A DNA stretch of 59,073 bases from a virus: positions 1-59,073 of IMG/VR virus record IMGVR_UViG_3300034106_001917, one strand, 5' to 3'. The notes under the pieces were generated by a model, which saw only the letters and a list, made by a program, of their open reading frames with translations, was not told the DNA's origin and searched no databases. A program made the translations under genes and the position numbers. Positions 34,266 through 43,215 of the stretch are shown piece after piece. How positions within the stretch are numbered: position 1 is the stretch's first letter; every line of letters starts with the position of its first letter.

Positions 34266-35108
34266 ATGAAAGATGTGATTGTAGGCTGTGCCAACAACTA
34301 TGATTGGTCCAAACTAAAATATTGGGTCAATTCTATCAATCAATCAGGCTTTGAAGGTGACAAAGTTCTGATTCTCATGAACTGTGATAAAGATACCGTA
34401 CAAAAAGTATCTAACGCAGGCTTCTCAATCATTGCATTCAATCAAGACACTGAAGGTAATTTGAAGTATCAATCGAATCTTATGGTTCACGTTGAACGTT
34501 TTGTTCACATTTACAAATTACTCAAAAGCAATGATTATCGGTATGTAATTACTACTGACGTAAGAGATGTTATCTTTCAAAAGAATCCTGTAGAATGGTT
34601 AGAAGAGAATCTTTCAGCACAAGAAGATTTGGTATTCTCTTCTGAGAGTATGAAATATAAAGATGAGCCATGGGGTCGTGAAAATATCACACAATGTTAT
34701 GGTCAAGGCATCTATGATGATTTCAAGAACAACACGATCTTCAATGTGGGTGTTCTTGCTGGTCGAGGTCATGCAATGAGAGACCTGGTGCTACAGTTAT
34801 TTTTGAACTGTATCAACAGACCAATTCCAATTGTAGATCAGGCAGTATTCAACGTAATGGTATCAAGACATCCATATGTGAAAACATCAATGTACATGAA
34901 ATCCGAAGAAGGCTGGGCATGTCAATTAGGCACAACTGCCGATCCAAGTAAGATCGAACAATTCAGACCACATCTTTTAGAACCATCACCGAAATTAGAA
35001 GGTGATAAGGTTGTAACTTCAACAGGAATAGAGTATACTATTGTACATCAGTATGATCGTGTGCCAGAATGGCGTAAAGTGATTGAGGCAAAATATGACG
35101 ACAAATAG
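34266..35108 (+). CDS. GT-A-type glycosyltransferase
   Basis: Protein of 280 residues. It begins KDVIVGCANNYDWSKLKYWV and has a metal-binding TTDVRDVIFQKNP (DxxD) in the place of the DxD motif, followed by FNVGVLAGRG and VDQAVFN, as in glycosyltransferases that read nucleotide-sugar donors. It opens the second sugar cassette and overlaps the following methyltransferase by 14 nt. Donor could be the product of the nucleotidyltransferase at 36482, but that is inference. Confidence 0.72.
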   Translation: MKDVIVGCANNYDWSKLKYWVNSINQSGFEGDKVLILMNCDKDTVQKVSNAGFSIIAFNQDTEGNLKYQSNLMVHVERFVHIYKLLKSNDYRYVITTDVRDVIFQKNPVEWLEENLSAQEDLVFSSESMKYKDEPWGRENITQCYGQGIYDDFKNNTIFNVGVLAGRGHAMRDLVLQLFLNCINRPIPIVDQAVFNVMVSRHPYVKTSMYMKSEEGWACQLGTTADPSKIEQFRPHLLEPSPKLEGDKVVTSTGIEYTIVHQYDRVPEWRKVIEAKYDDK

Positions 35109-35775
35109 AATCAAAGAACTATTTTGGGAATTAGAAAAACCATCTACTAAATGGTCAGGCTACTTTGATGTTTATGAAAGACATCTAAAGAAGTTTGTGG
35201 GTAAAGCACCACGCATACTTGAAATTGGTGTACTTGGTGGCGGCTCAATTGAAATGTGGCTGAAATACTTTGGACCAGATACATCAGTTGTTGCCATTGA
35301 CATCAACGAAGAATGTTTGAAATATGAGTATACTGGTGATGTCAAGATTGTGATGGGTGATCAAGGCGACCCAGAGTTTTGGGATGAGTTTCTCAAAACA
35401 CAAAACAAGTTTGACATTGTAATTGATGATGGCTCACATGTAATGAATCATCAAATCACTACACTCAACAAAGTTTTTCCACACATCAAAGAGGGTGGTG
35501 TATACATTTGTGAAGACACTCACACAAGTTATTGGCCACAGCCATGGGGTGGTGTATTTCGTGGTGCTGGCACATTCACCGAACACTGTAAGCGGGCAAC
35601 TGATATAGTCAATCAGCAGCACTTTCAAGGCTCACCAATTTCACAAGATGCACTAGATGCATATCACAATCTGTATTCTGTAGCATTCTACAACAGTATG
35701 GTTGTGATGGAAAAAGAACAACTCAAGCCATTTGGCATCACAGACAACAAAGCAAACGTGGGGCGTGAACTATGA
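35095..35775 (+). CDS. Class I methyltransferase, sugar O-methyltransferase-like
   Basis: Protein of 226 residues from ATG 35095 (overlaps the upstream stop). Motif I is ILEIGVLGGGSIEMWL, and the later KFDIVIDDGSHVMNHQ is typical of TylF/MycE-like and rhamnosyl O-methyltransferase-like enzymes. EGGVYICEDTHTSYW follows. It would methylate a hydroxyl of a sugar or cyclitol. It overlaps the next gene by 4 nt. Confidence 0.75.
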   Translation: MTTNRIKELFWELEKPSTKWSGYFDVYERHLKKFVGKAPRILEIGVLGGGSIEMWLKYFGPDTSVVAIDINEECLKYEYTGDVKIVMGDQGDPEFWDEFLKTQNKFDIVIDDGSHVMNHQITTLNKVFPHIKEGGVYICEDTHTSYWPQPWGGVFRGAGTFTEHCKRATDIVNQQHFQGSPISQDALDAYHNLYSVAFYNSMVVMEKEQLKPFGITDNKANVGREL

Positions 35776-36485
35776 GAATAGCACTCTGTATCTCTGGCCA
35801 ACCAAGAATGTGGGAAAAAGGCCATGCATATCATTACGAAAATATTATCAAAGATAATGATGTAACTGTCTTTCTGCATTCATGGGAAATGCCCGCTGAA
35901 GAGATGCAAAAGATTTCTTCAAAGTATAATGCATACAGTTTCAAAACATCACCAAATCCTACAGTTGATTTGTCAAAGTATACAAACACACCACCACCAT
36001 CACCAAATTGGAAAGTCAAAGATGGTCGTATGTCAACATATGCTCAGTTGTATGCAATCAGAGAATGCATGAAAACAAAGTATGAATATGAAAAATACTT
36101 TGAAATGAAGTTTGATTGGGTCATTCGTTCACGATTCGACTTTGCTATTAACACTCGTATACCATTTGAAGAACTAGACAATAGTAAGTTGTACATACCA
36201 AACTGTCGCATGACACCAGAACGTGACTTTGGTAATGATCAGTTTGCGTTCTCATCATCCGAAAATATGGACAAGTATGCTGATGCTTACAATCACATTG
36301 ATGAGTTCTACAATTCTGGTGTGCAATACATGATGGAAGATTTCATGAGTGCCAACTGGAAGAGACACAATCTTGTTGGTGAAAATCTTGTATATTGCGA
36401 TGTCAATCATCCGTTTTCACCAGGAGAATATAACAGCACATGGCATTCTCTTTTGAGAAATGATATGGAAGAATGGCTCAAATGA
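35772..36485 (+). CDS. Glycosyltransferase-like protein
   Basis: Protein of 237 residues. RIALCISGQPRMWEKG at the start and FDWVIRSRFDFAINT with an Asp-rich, DxD-like position are typical of a family of phage and bacterial surface-sugar proteins. GRMSTYAQLYAIRECM and NDQFAFSSSENM follow. Probably a transferase in the same cassette, but without a clear classical DxD the call is tentative. Confidence 0.65.
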   Translation: MRIALCISGQPRMWEKGHAYHYENIIKDNDVTVFLHSWEMPAEEMQKISSKYNAYSFKTSPNPTVDLSKYTNTPPPSPNWKVKDGRMSTYAQLYAIRECMKTKYEYEKYFEMKFDWVIRSRFDFAINTRIPFEELDNSKLYIPNCRMTPERDFGNDQFAFSSSENMDKYADAYNHIDEFYNSGVQYMMEDFMSANWKRHNLVGENLVYCDVNHPFSPGEYNSTWHSLLRNDMEEWLK

Positions 36486-37204
36486 ATCTGATAATCTGTA
36501 TGGCGGGTTACAACACCCGTTTCCATGACGTTGGCTTTGACATACCAAAATATCTTTTGCCTTGGAATGGCAAAACAATCATATACGATATTTTGAAGAA
36601 TCTTGGTTGGGTCAATCAACTTATTCTTGTGGCCAACAAAAGAGACATTTATTTCAAAGAGCAACTTGTTGAAGCAATCAAGCCATTGGGATGGAACGAA
36701 AGTAATATTCTTTATATCGGTGATACAAAAGGTCAAGCACACACAGCAGCGATTGGAATTGAACAACTGAACAACAAGAACTTACCAACATTTGTACACA
36801 ATGCAGATACAATCATCAAGGGTCGTCGTATAGATTTTATTGCCGATGACTTGACCGCAAAGCATGATGCATACATTGATGTGTTTGTGGGTAATTCACC
36901 AAAGTATTCTTATGTTCGTGCATTTGAAAACACGGTAATTGAAATTGTGGAAAAGAAACAAATCTCACCTTATGCATCATCGGGCTTCTATGGTTTTCTA
37001 ACTGGTCATCTTTACCTAGAATATTATAACAAGTTAGCCGAAAAAGATGGTGAATTGTATATTGCAGATGTGATACAAAGTATGATACAATCTAATAAAC
37101 AAGTATTCATGAATCCTCTTGGCAGCAATCAAGAAACGATTGTGCTAGGCAGTCCTCAAGAATACGGTATTGAGATAGCAAGGCAAACACTAGGTGCAAA
37201 ATGA
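36482..37204 (+). CDS. Sugar-phosphate nucleotidyltransferase
   Basis: Protein of 240 residues. NLIICMAGYNTRFHDVGFDIPKYLLP matches the NTP-transferase signature (GxGxRF...PK). The later FVHNADTIIKG supplies the Asp for metal binding and ASSGFYGFLTG is a usual sugar-binding part. It would charge a sugar or cyclitol phosphate with an NMP. ATG 36482 gives the 4-nt ATGA overlap; an in-frame ATG at 36473 is less likely. It precedes the APH-like kinase, so kinase plus nucleotidyltransferase may act in series. Confidence 0.82.
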   Translation: MNLIICMAGYNTRFHDVGFDIPKYLLPWNGKTIIYDILKNLGWVNQLILVANKRDIYFKEQLVEAIKPLGWNESNILYIGDTKGQAHTAAIGIEQLNNKNLPTFVHNADTIIKGRRIDFIADDLTAKHDAYIDVFVGNSPKYSYVRAFENTVIEIVEKKQISPYASSGFYGFLTGHLYLEYYNKLAEKDGELYIADVIQSMIQSNKQVFMNPLGSNQETIVLGSPQEYGIEIARQTLGAK

Positions 37205-38154
37205 CAACTATACCATTGAAAGGTGGCTCACTCAGTAAAACTTACTGGCTACCAGATGAGAAGATTGTTCGCAAAGAAATCTCACGTATAAAAAATCGTG
37301 AATATGGTTTCATGCGTTGGTATTCTCAGTTGAAGAAGTTACAAGAATATAACACACTGTATCCTGGTTTGTTTCCTAAAGTTGTAAATGTAGATTCTAC
37401 TAGTGTTGAAGCATGGTTTGATTTGGAATATCTTGAAGGCTTTCGTGATATCAAAAGCATTCTTAGTAAAGACACACTGAGTGAAGAACAAATCTTCAGA
37501 ATGAGTCAAGCAGTCTGGAGAGGACTGAATACACTTCACTCAATCAGAAAAGAACCTATTGCTGGCACACCAAAACTTTATTTTGTTGAAGAGATACAAC
37601 AGAAGATTGAAGATGCCATCAAAATAAAAGAGTTTGAAGATTTCTTCTATTATGGCACTTACCATTTCAATGGTGAAGTTGTTACAGGTATAGGTGGTTA
37701 TCTTCATGTTCTGAAAGAATACTTTGCAGAATTAGAAAATGATGATGAGTGTAACATTCACGGTAATCCTACACTAGAAAATATCATGTATTCATTTAAT
37801 GAAGATCGTGTTGTCTTCATTGACTTATATGATGAGAGTATGTGGAACACCAAGTATCTTGACTATGCACAAGTGTTACAATGTTCTCGTAGTCACTATG
37901 GCTTCATCAACGATCATGATGTTCGTGTAAAAGGAATTGATGTGTCTATTTCTCATGGTGGTGTGGATCACTTTGAGACATTCAACAAACACTTTATCTC
38001 TGAGTTACCAGAAGATAAAATGAAACTCATAGATATACTAGAAGCATCACAGTTCATTCGTATGCTTCCGTTCAAACTGCTTGCTGGTGATATTGATAAA
38101 GCAAAATATTTTTATGTTCATGCATGTAAACTGTTTAGTAAGGCGATGAAATGA
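37201..38154 (+). CDS. APH/choline-kinase-like phosphotransferase
   Basis: Protein of 317 residues. The catalytic loop NIHGNPTLENIMY follows the HGD...N pattern of aminoglycoside/choline kinases, with Asn in place of the usual catalytic Asp. The metal motif is VVFIDLYDE. The N-terminal lobe has KIVRKEIS, a candidate ATP-binding Lys. It may phosphorylate a small sugar or cyclitol. Because of the HGN variant, activity needs testing. It lies between a nucleotidyltransferase and a cyclase, with 4-nt overlaps on both sides. Confidence 0.7.
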   Translation: MTTIPLKGGSLSKTYWLPDEKIVRKEISRIKNREYGFMRWYSQLKKLQEYNTLYPGLFPKVVNVDSTSVEAWFDLEYLEGFRDIKSILSKDTLSEEQIFRMSQAVWRGLNTLHSIRKEPIAGTPKLYFVEEIQQKIEDAIKIKEFEDFFYYGTYHFNGEVVTGIGGYLHVLKEYFAELENDDECNIHGNPTLENIMYSFNEDRVVFIDLYDESMWNTKYLDYAQVLQCSRSHYGFINDHDVRVKGIDVSISHGGVDHFETFNKHFISELPEDKMKLIDILEASQFIRMLPFKLLAGDIDKAKYFYVHACKLFSKAMK

Positions 38155-39287
38155 GTTTAGACTTTATGATGGATTATGACAAGTTCAAACGAACTTGGTC
38201 AGTCAAAACAGAACTACCAGTAGAATTCAAACTTACATACTCTGCTGACATCTTCAGCCCAAGTAATCAAGATATTGTAAACATCACGAACAGTGATCGT
38301 AGAATTATTGTTATTGATTCTGAAGTGCATGATCTATACAAAGATAGCATTGCAGCATACTTTGGCGCTGTCAAGTTGAGTTGCAAAATACTTTGTGTAG
38401 ACTGCAAAGAAGAAAATAAAAACTGGAAGAATGTAGATCGTATCTTAGACTTTTTTGAACAGAATGGAGTGTTACGCCGTGAACCGATTATCGCAATTGG
38501 CGGGGGTGTCCTGCTTGACATTGTTGGCTTTGCTTGCAGCATTTATCGTCGTGGAATTCCATATATCAAAATCCCCACAACACTTCTGGCGATTGTTGAT
38601 GCATCAGTCGGCTCAAAAGTAGGTGTCAATCATTTAGGTAGACGCAATCGTATTGGTGCGTACTATCCACCATTGGCGACATATATTGATAAGAAGTTTA
38701 TTCGCACACAGAGTGAACGTGAGATTGTCAATGGCATTGCAGAGATATTCAAACTTGCAGTCATCAAATCACCAGAACTATTTCATCTGCTAGAAGAAAA
38801 TGCAGAGATATTGATTGATGAAAAGTTTCAGTATGGTGCAGTGCCAGTTCGTGTAATCAATCTTGCTATCACAGATATGATTGCAGAACTAGGACCAAAC
38901 CTGTGGGAAAAACGATTAGATCGTTGTGTAGATTTTGGTCACACATTTAGTCCTGTGATTGAGATGGCTAACATACCAGAGTTGTTACATGGTGAAGCAG
39001 TAGCGTTAGACTGCTTGTATAGTTCGTGTATTTCATTCATTCGTGGTTACATTGACACAGTTCAATTGAAACGAATCTTTGGTGTTGCAAAGAGATTGAA
39101 ACTAAAAACATTTCATAAAGACTTCACAAACATGAAGTATTTGTTAGAAAGTCTGCGTGATGCAACCAAACATCGTAATGGCGATCAGTATGCACCACTA
39201 CCTATTGCAATTGGCAACTACAAGATTGTCAATGATATCACAGAAGATGAAATGAAATTGGCTATTGATCTTTTTGAGGAGATATGA
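38151..39287 (+). CDS. Sugar phosphate cyclase, 2-epi-5-epi-valiolone-synthase-like
   Basis: Protein of 378 residues of the dehydroquinate-synthase superfamily. NAD-binding GGGVLLDIVGF (117-127), SIYRRGIPYIKIPTTLLAIVD, active-site VGSKVGVN (Lys156), and likely zinc ligands Glu198, His264 and His280. The stretch AELGPNLWE...DFGHTFSPVIE is more like 2-epi-5-epi-valiolone synthases (ELxPNL...DFGHTFSP), which cyclise sedoheptulose 7-phosphate, than dehydroquinate synthases (NLGHTFGHAIE). No other shikimate gene is nearby. With transketolase at 1296-2970, and a kinase, nucleotidyltransferase and SDR adjacent, a C7-cyclitol product is plausible. Other sugar phosphate cyclase activities cannot be excluded. 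Confidence 0.78.
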   Translation: MSLDFMMDYDKFKRTWSVKTELPVEFKLTYSADIFSPSNQDIVNITNSDRRIIVIDSEVHDLYKDSIAAYFGAVKLSCKILCVDCKEENKNWKNVDRILDFFEQNGVLRREPIIAIGGGVLLDIVGFACSIYRRGIPYIKIPTTLLAIVDASVGSKVGVNHLGRRNRIGAYYPPLATYIDKKFIRTQSEREIVNGIAEIFKLAVIKSPELFHLLEENAEILIDEKFQYGAVPVRVINLAITDMIAELGPNLWEKRLDRCVDFGHTFSPVIEMANIPELLHGEAVALDCLYSSCISFIRGYIDTVQLKRIFGVAKRLKLKTFHKDFTNMKYLLESLRDATKHRNGDQYAPLPIAIGNYKIVNDITEDEMKLAIDLFEEI

Positions 39288-39958
39288 TGCGTAAGGTTGC
39301 TGTAGTCACTGGTTGTAGTTATGGTCTTGGTTATGATATAGCAGGTAGATTAATTGATGAGGGCTATTTTGTTTATGGTCTATCACGTTCACAACCACCT
39401 ATGGACTTGTATTCATATCCCGATACATTTGAATGGGTTGAATGCGACATAACAAAGTCAAAACAAGTTGAAGATGCATTTAAAACAATTGGCACATACA
39501 TTGATGTGCTTGTAAACAATGCTGGTGTGTATGAGTGGGGATTGTTCAAAGACGAACTTTCATTTGAATCGATAGACAAGATTATTGATTTGAATGTCAA
39601 AGGCACGATGTATGTAACACTAAAAGCACTCAAGTTACTGAATAAAGGTAGCGACATTTTCTTCATCAATTCTGTTGCTGGTCTAAAAGAGATGGAATGG
39701 GAAGCAGTTTACTCAGCATCTAAACATGCCATCACAGCATTTGCTGGTGCATTGGGTGCAGAATTACACACACAGATGAATGAGATTCGTGTCACAAGCA
39801 TTCATCCTGGTGGTATACAAACACCTATGCAAAAAGATCACCCAGATAGAAAGAAGTTTTTAGAACCAAAAGAAGTAAGTGACACGATTGTTCATGTCAT
39901 TAAATCAAAAGCAACTTACAAAACAATCAAACTATTTTCGGATGTAGAATGGCACTAA
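39284..39958 (+). CDS. Short-chain dehydrogenase/reductase
   Basis: Classical SDR of 224 residues. The cofactor motif is TGCSYGLG (TGxxxGxG), the structural NNAG is in LVNNAG, catalytic Ser is in FINSVAG, and YxxxK is YSASK. It overlaps the cyclase gene by 4 nt, so it probably oxidises or reduces the cyclitol or a related sugar. In characterised cyclitol pathways an SDR acts after the cyclase and kinase; that parallel is the reason for the inference. Confidence 0.85.
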   Translation: MMRKVAVVTGCSYGLGYDIAGRLIDEGYFVYGLSRSQPPMDLYSYPDTFEWVECDITKSKQVEDAFKTIGTYIDVLVNNAGVYEWGLFKDELSFESIDKIIDLNVKGTMYVTLKALKLLNKGSDIFFINSVAGLKEMEWEAVYSASKHAITAFAGALGAELHTQMNEIRVTSIHPGGIQTPMQKDHPDRKKFLEPKEVSDTIVHVIKSKATYKTIKLFSDVEWH

Positions 39959-40656
39959 TACCCTCACAACAGATGTTCATTGTAACATCTGCACTCAACC
40001 CAAATATGGGCATACTCAATCGCCAAGAAAGACTTGAACAAACGATTGAAGGTCTTGTGTCACTCAGACGAAAATGTCCAGACGCCATTGTTATTTTGGC
40101 TGATGGTTCACCAGAGCCAGTAGAAAGAGAAAAATATGACAGTATGAGTCAATTTGTCAATCTGATTGTTGATTTTTCTGGTGATAGGGAAATAGCACAA
40201 TTTGCGTCAATTGGCCGTAAAAGTGAAGCAGAGAATGTGTTGATGTTAAAAGTGATGATGCTTTTAAAACAATCAGCGAACATGATGCGATTGATGCATT
40301 CTGTTAGTAGAATTTATAAATTTTCAGCACGGACCGTATTTCTTGATGATTTTGATATAACTGAACATGATCACTTTGGAAAATATGTGTTCAAAAAAAG
40401 AATGCCAACTTGGATGGGCGGTGAAGTTGCTGAAACATTTACTGATTTACTGATTACTCGTTTTTTCTCATTTTGTCCGAGTCTGATTGATGATTATTCA
40501 ATTGTTTGTAGAAGAAATGTTGATGTAATTCAAAATACTAGAGTTGACACTGAACATGCTCATTTCTTCAACATTGAGTCTGACCGTCTTGTAGAACTTG
40601 ATAAAATACACTGTCAAGGTGTCATGGCCAGCACAGGAGCAACGGAAATCTACTAA
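39949..40656 (+). CDS. Hypothetical protein at the end of the sugar cassette, possibly GT-like
   Basis: Protein of 235 residues overlapping the SDR by 10 nt. FIVTSALNPNMGILNRQERLEQT and AIVILADGSPEPV look like the start of a GT-A fold (strand, loop, then Asp), and TVFLDDFDITEHDHFGKYVF could hold the DxD. It is probably the fourth transferase-like gene of the cassette, though no certain family match is visible. Its stop overlaps a CTAAATA late-promoter-like box. Confidence 0.55.
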   Translation: MALIPSQQMFIVTSALNPNMGILNRQERLEQTIEGLVSLRRKCPDAIVILADGSPEPVEREKYDSMSQFVNLIVDFSGDREIAQFASIGRKSEAENVLMLKVMMLLKQSANMMRLMHSVSRIYKFSARTVFLDDFDITEHDHFGKYVFKKRMPTWMGGEVAETFTDLLITRFFSFCPSLIDDYSIVCRRNVDVIQNTRVDTEHAHFFNIESDRLVELDKIHCQGVMASTGATEIY

Positions 40657-40667
40657 ATACTAAATAA
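40653..40667 (+). promoter_or_regulatory. Tandem CTAAATA late-promoter-like boxes
   Basis: Two overlapping CTAAATA copies (40653-40659 and 40660-40666) end the sugar cassette. They differ from TATAAATA in the first bases, but resemble late elements reported for related cyanophages. A leader of about 25 nt with GAGGG follows before ATG 40699. Moderately supported. Confidence 0.5.
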
Positions 40668-40698
40668 CAGAAACAACTGCCGCAGAGGTAGAGGGATT

Positions 40699-43215
40699 AT
40701 GAAATTTAGAGATTTTCTACGTGAACAGAAAGAGAAACATGCCGTCCTAGCATTTGGCCGCATGAATCCGATTACAAACGGTCACGAAAAACTAGTCAAT
40801 AAAGTCAAAGAGATTGCCGACAAAGTTGGTGGCTCACATCACATCGTTCTGTCACACTCACAGGACGCTAAGAAAAATCCCCTTACAGCAGATCAAAAAG
40901 TCAAACACGCTAAACGTGCATTTCCTGGCACGAACTTCACAGCAGCATCCAAAGATAAACCAACATTCTTTGATCATGCAGAAGCACTTCACAAGAAAGG
41001 TGTAACTCATCTTCATATGGTTGGTGGCTCTGACCGCACAGAAGAATATCACAAACTGTTACACAAGTACAATGGCACACATGAGGGTGCCCGTTTCAAT
41101 TTCAAATCAATCAAAGTACACTCAGCAGGTGAACGTGATCCTGATGCTGAAGGTGTAACTGGTATCTCTGCTTCAAAGATGCGTGAACATGCAAAGAGTG
41201 GCGATCTTGATTCTTTCAAGAAAGGCGCACCATCGTCAATGTCTCATGCCCATGTCAAACAAATGTTCAATGATGTACGTAAAGGTATGAGACTACACGA
41301 AGAAATCATTCGTGAGGGTGTTCACGACAAAGGTATTTTCAAAGCAGTGTTTCTTGGCGGCGGTCCAGGCTCAGGTAAAGATTATGTGTTGAGTAAAACA
41401 CTAGACGGTCATGGGCTGACAGAAATCAATTCAGACAAGGCACTTGAGTATTTGATGGACAAAGAAGGTCTTGATAAGAGAATGCCTGAAGATGAAGAAG
41501 CACAGCGTAATGCTGTTCGTAAACGTGCAAAGAATGTTACAGAGTTGCGTCAACGTTTAGCATTACATGGTCGCAATGGATTGATCATCAATGGTACAGG
41601 TGATGATCCAGAAAAATATGCCAAGATCAAAGACATGCTTGAGAAGTTGGGCTATGAAACTTCGATGATCATGGTCAATACTGCTGATGAAGTATCAAAA
41701 GAAAGAAACATCGAACGTGGTCAACGTGGTGGTCGTACAGTACCAGAAGACATTCGTAAAGAGAAATGGGATTCAGTACAAGCGGCACGACCAATGTTTG
41801 GCAAACTGTTTCGTGACAACTATGTTGAGTTTGATAACTCTGAAGATTTGCGTACAGCCGCACCAGAAGTTGTAGAAGCAAAGACAAAAGAACTAGACGG
41901 CATTTTCAAAAACATACAAAAGTTTGTAGGTAAGCCACCAAAGAATGATTCGGCAAAAGGCTGGATTGCCACAGAGTTGGGTAAGAAAGATACGGCACCA
42001 ATTCGTACTGACATGAAGCCACATAAAGATGCTGGCACACACGATGACATGAATACCATGGGTCTAGAGTATTATGGTTTTGGTCGTTATGGTAAAGATG
42101 GTAAAGTTACACATCGTTCAGTACATGGTAGTCTAGTACCAGTAGAAAAGATTGCAAAGACTGTTGAAACTCATCAAAACAAAATGGCTAAGATGAATGA
42201 AGCCGTTACAGTTTCAGTCACAGGCGATACAGTAGAAGAAGTTACACGTACACTTCGTTTACTCAAGTCGGATGAAGAAGACATGGTAGAAGAAGAGGAA
42301 GTAAATACAATGTCTGATCCTGGTGCATACAATCTACTGATGCTTGGCAAAAGCATGATTAAAGAAGATTTGCGTCAATGGTTTGATCCTAAACATCCCA
42401 AGGGTGGTTGGAAGCGTATCAATAGTAAAGGTGAAGCAATTGGTCCATGTGCCAGAGAACCGGGTGAAGCAAAGCCTAAGTGCATGTCAAATGAAAAGAG
42501 AGCAATGCTATCAAAGAAAGAACGTGCTTCTGCTGTAAAAGCAAAGCGCCGCCATGATCCAAATCCAGAACGCAAAGGCGCACCAATTAATGTGTCGAGT
42601 TTTGGTAAAGGTAAGATTAGTGAAGAAACAGAGAAGAAACAAAAGTTGTTGACAGATAAAAATGGTAAAACACGATTGTTTTATATTCGTGGTTCAGCGG
42701 CAAAAGAAGCACACCAGAAAGGTGGCACAGTAGCAAAAGTAGGCAATAGATATGTTGTCAAACTAAAAGAGGACTTACATGAAATACATTCACCTGATAA
42801 TTCTGCGATTGAAGCAATTTATGGACAGAATAGTTCCACCCCATCAGCCAAAGAACTTGGAAAAGTTAGAACCGGTACTGGAAGAAAAGATCGACCAGCC
42901 CTTGACAAGCCCGTTGCCGAAGGAAGAAGAACAATCAGTCTTGCCAGCATCAAAGAAAACTTCCAGAAAAAAGTCGAAGAATCAATCGACAAAGGCATAG
43001 AACCTGGTATTTCAATGGCGGGTGCTGGTGAATCTCCTGCTAGAGACATGGGTGAGAAGTTGAGCAAGAAAGGCAAAGCAACACAAGTTGTACCAAAGAA
43101 CATTAGTGAACTTACTGGCGATACAACCACAGCATCAATCGGTGATCAAAAAGAAGATGAATTGAAGAAAAAAGGTATCTCACTTATAACATTTAAAAAG
43201 AGAAACTACATATGA
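40699..43215 (+). CDS. Fusion: NMNAT-like nucleotidyltransferase + P-loop kinase + C-terminal virion-type modules
   Basis: Protein of 838 residues. The N-terminus MKFRDFLREQ resembles the T4 capsid-targeting peptide, with a possible gp21-type cut after LRE. Residues 15-200 form a nucleotidyltransferase domain: GRMNPITNGH (20-29) and GISASKMR, like NadM/NadR NMN adenylyltransferase. A P-loop domain follows (FLGGGPGSGKD, 219-228; GLIINGTGDDPEKY), like kinases or zeta-toxin enzymes. The arrangement recalls NadR (NMN adenylyltransferase plus ribosylnicotinamide kinase). The C-terminal ~400 residues are modular and Lys/Glu-rich (WFDPKHPKGGWKRI; CAREPGEAKPKC). Role could be NAD supply or an injected effector; not settled. 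Confidence 0.7.
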   Translation: MKFRDFLREQKEKHAVLAFGRMNPITNGHEKLVNKVKEIADKVGGSHHIVLSHSQDAKKNPLTADQKVKHAKRAFPGTNFTAASKDKPTFFDHAEALHKKGVTHLHMVGGSDRTEEYHKLLHKYNGTHEGARFNFKSIKVHSAGERDPDAEGVTGISASKMREHAKSGDLDSFKKGAPSSMSHAHVKQMFNDVRKGMRLHEEIIREGVHDKGIFKAVFLGGGPGSGKDYVLSKTLDGHGLTEINSDKALEYLMDKEGLDKRMPEDEEAQRNAVRKRAKNVTELRQRLALHGRNGLIINGTGDDPEKYAKIKDMLEKLGYETSMIMVNTADEVSKERNIERGQRGGRTVPEDIRKEKWDSVQAARPMFGKLFRDNYVEFDNSEDLRTAAPEVVEAKTKELDGIFKNIQKFVGKPPKNDSAKGWIATELGKKDTAPIRTDMKPHKDAGTHDDMNTMGLEYYGFGRYGKDGKVTHRSVHGSLVPVEKIAKTVETHQNKMAKMNEAVTVSVTGDTVEEVTRTLRLLKSDEEDMVEEEEVNTMSDPGAYNLLMLGKSMIKEDLRQWFDPKHPKGGWKRINSKGEAIGPCAREPGEAKPKCMSNEKRAMLSKKERASAVKAKRRHDPNPERKGAPINVSSFGKGKISEETEKKQKLLTDKNGKTRLFYIRGSAAKEAHQKGGTVAKVGNRYVVKLKEDLHEIHSPDNSAIEAIYGQNSSTPSAKELGKVRTGTGRKDRPALDKPVAEGRRTISLASIKENFQKKVEESIDKGIEPGISMAGAGESPARDMGEKLSKKGKATQVVPKNISELTGDTTTASIGDQKEDELKKKGISLITFKKRNYI

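Noticed and set aside
38151-39287. Call as a dehydroquinate synthase for shikimate synthesis
   Set aside because: DFGHTFSP and ELGPNL fit EEVS-type cyclases better, and no shikimate gene is near.
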